Part shown: positions 62,752-64,000 of the stretch, one piece after another | Layout of the letters: each line of letters opens with the position of its first letter | How positions within the stretch are numbered: the first letter of the stretch is position 1 | Assembly (NCBI RefSeq): GCF_000260715.1 | Contig: NC_017834.1 | Location: 1 to 64,000 of the forward strand | DNA from: Bifidobacterium animalis subsp. animalis ATCC 25527 | GTDB taxonomy: Bacteria; Actinomycetota; Actinomycetes; Actinomycetales; Bifidobacteriaceae | Direction of reading: 5' to 3' | DNA: 64,000 nucleotides | Made by a program: the position numbers and the translations under genes | Notes under the pieces: generated by a model | Database searches by the model: none | Seen by the model: only the letters and a program-made list of their open reading frames with translations | What the model was told of the DNA's origin: nothing

Positions 62752-64000
62752 GATGCAACAACCTCCTTCTCTTTCGTCATGCCTTTCATCAGGTATTCCT
62801 GTGTGAAGCCGTTCTTGTTCACGTTGTCGGTGACCACTCCCTGGCTCACGGTGTAGATGCGGTCGCAGATGCCGATCAGTTCCGGCAGCTCCGACGAGAT
62901 CACGATGATCGCCTTGCCTTCATCGGCGAGCTTGTTGATGATTTCGTAGATCTCGTATTTGGCGCCGACGTCGATGCCGCGGGTGGGCTCGTCGAGGATC
63001 AGGATGTCGGGATTCGAGATCACCCATTTCGCGAGCACGACCTTCTGCTGGTTGCCGCCCGACAGGGTGCCGACATTGACGTCGATGTTGCTGCACTTGA
63101 TGTGGAAGTCGTTGCGGTACTCCTCCACTTCGGTGCGTTCGCCGTTCTCGTCCATGATCCCGTGCGAGCTCATCTTGCCCAGCGAGGCGAGTGCCGCGTT
63201 CTCACGAATGTTCTGCAGCAGATTGAGGCCGTAGACCTTGCGGTCTTCCGTAGCGTACGCCAGCCCGGCATCGATCGCCGCCTGCACGTTCGGCAGATGC
63301 ACCTCCTTGCCTTTGACGAACACCTTGCCGGAGATTCGCGATCCGTACGACTTGCCGAACACGCTCATCGCGAGCTCGGTGCGGCCTGCGCCCATGAGTC
63401 CCGCCAGGCCCACGATCTCTCCCGAATGCACGTTGATGTTCGCATGGTCGACGATGACGCGGTTCTGGTCGAGCGGGTGATGCACCGTCCAGTCCTCGAT
63501 GCGCAGATATTCCTCGCCGCCGGCGTTCGACTCGTGGTATGGGTACAGATTCGTGAGGGACCTGCCGACCATCTTCCTGATCAGCTCGTCCTGGTCGAGC
63601 GGGGTCTCCGGCGTGATGAACATCTCACCGACCGTCGCCCCGTCGCGAATGATCGTCACGTTGTCGGCAATGTCGGCGATCTCGTTGAGCTTGTGGCTGA
63701 TGATGATGCTCGTGACGCCTTGCTCGTCGCGCAGTTGGCGCACCAGATTCAACAGATGCGCCGAATCCTCGTCGTTCAAGGCCGCGGTGGGTTCGTCGAG
63801 GATCAGCAGCTTGACGTCCTTCGACAACGCTTTCGCGATTTCGACGAGCTGCTGCTTGCCCACGCCGATGTCCATGATCTTCGTGTCCGGATCTTCGGGC
63901 AGACCGACCTTCTCCAGCAGCGCCTTGGCCTTCGCACGCGTCTCGTCCCAGTCGATCATGCCGTGGGTAGCCTGTTCGTTGCCGATGAAGATGTTCTCCG
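62748..64000 (-). CDS. Sugar ABC transporter ATP-binding protein (GguA/MmsA type), 5' end beyond the window
   Basis: The frame is open to the window edge (ENIFIGNEQATHGMIDWDET), so the N-terminal Walker A of the first cassette lies outside. What remains is the end of cassette 1 (Walker B LLILDEPTAALNDEDSAHLL) and all of cassette 2: GLMGAGRTELAMSVFG-type Walker A variant (GAGRTE), signature LSGGNQQKV, Walker B ILILDEPTRGIDVGAKYEIY. Degenerate second Walker A is normal for this family. It powers the adjacent permease; the binding-protein gene should lie upstream outside the window. Confidence 0.93.
   Translation of the reverse strand, partial: ENIFIGNEQATHGMIDWDETRAKAKALLEKVGLPEDPDTKIMDIGVGKQQLVEIAKALSKDVKLLILDEPTAALNDEDSAHLLNLVRQLRDEQGVTSIIISHKLNEIADIADNVTIIRDGATVGEMFITPETPLDQDELIRKMVGRSLTNLYPYHESNAGGEEYLRIEDWTVHHPLDQNRVIVDHANINVHSGEIVGLAGLMGAGRTELAMSVFGKSYGSRISGKVFVKGKEVHLPNVQAAIDAGLAYATEDRKVYGLNLLQNIRENAALASLGKMSSHGIMDENGERTEVEEYRNDFHIKCSNIDVNVGTLSGGNQQKVVLAKWVISNPDILILDEPTRGIDVGAKYEIYEIINKLADEGKAIIVISSELPELIGICDRIYTVSQGVVTDNVNKNGFTQEYLMKGMTKEKEVVAS

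Overview
The window is the replication-origin end of a Bifidobacterium chromosome. The order dnaA, oriC, dnaN, recF, DUF721 (dciA-like), gyrB, gyrA, followed by a DUF3566 membrane protein, is typical of Actinobacteria. High-GC codon use, NADP-glutamate dehydrogenase, an UvrA-like protein, MscL, LacI and multiple-sugar ABC genes fit bifidobacteria. I favour the B. animalis / B. pseudolongum group, but this is inference from gene style, not from a database match.

Layout. 1-11.4 kb: compact replication core, all on the + strand, with seven perfect DnaA boxes and an AT-rich stretch in the dnaA-dnaN gap. 11.5-25.5 kb: housekeeping and membrane genes (VanZ-RDD, PAQR/hemolysin III, gdhA, MFS, mscL, tRNA-Ala, tRNA-Ile, YgjP-like peptidase, UvrA2-like ATPase), with decayed genes between them (a CBM-bearing surface protein and an AlbA/AAA_4 protein). 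25.5-54.6 kb: accessory region with many repeats and broken genes. It holds a methyltransferase and its deleted duplicate, a PIN/HTH toxin-antitoxin pair, a truncated IS1249-like element fused to a cut GNAT gene, an LPETG-anchored adhesin, a MerR/GNAT divergent pair, a McrBC/LlaJI-type restriction operon, a GIY-YIG-DUF2075 helicase protein, an HD hydrolase and a Fic protein with a dyad operator. 54.6-64 kb: GH3 and regulator remnants, then ordinary genes (APH-like kinase, Dps, CNNM/CorC transporter, carbonic anhydrase, LacI regulator) and a sugar ABC transporter whose ATPase runs off the window end.

The most unusual signal is non-coding. Five intergenic arrays carry 24 units with a 52-bp period (two intervals are 51) and a CGGAAGCTTCCG-like palindromic core. 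A neighbouring three-unit array has a different core (TATGGTCG) but the same 52-bp period. Eleven dispersed 47-48 bp palindromes (TGCGTAAAAAG ... CTTTTTACGCA) and two ~120-bp MITE-like elements also occur. Every copy of every family points the same way, co-directional with the replication fork leaving oriC, although the flanking genes lie on both strands. The arrays also border a segmental duplication. The 40.5-54 kb block (McrBC, GIY-YIG/DUF2075, HD, Fic, small unknown genes) looks like a defence island.
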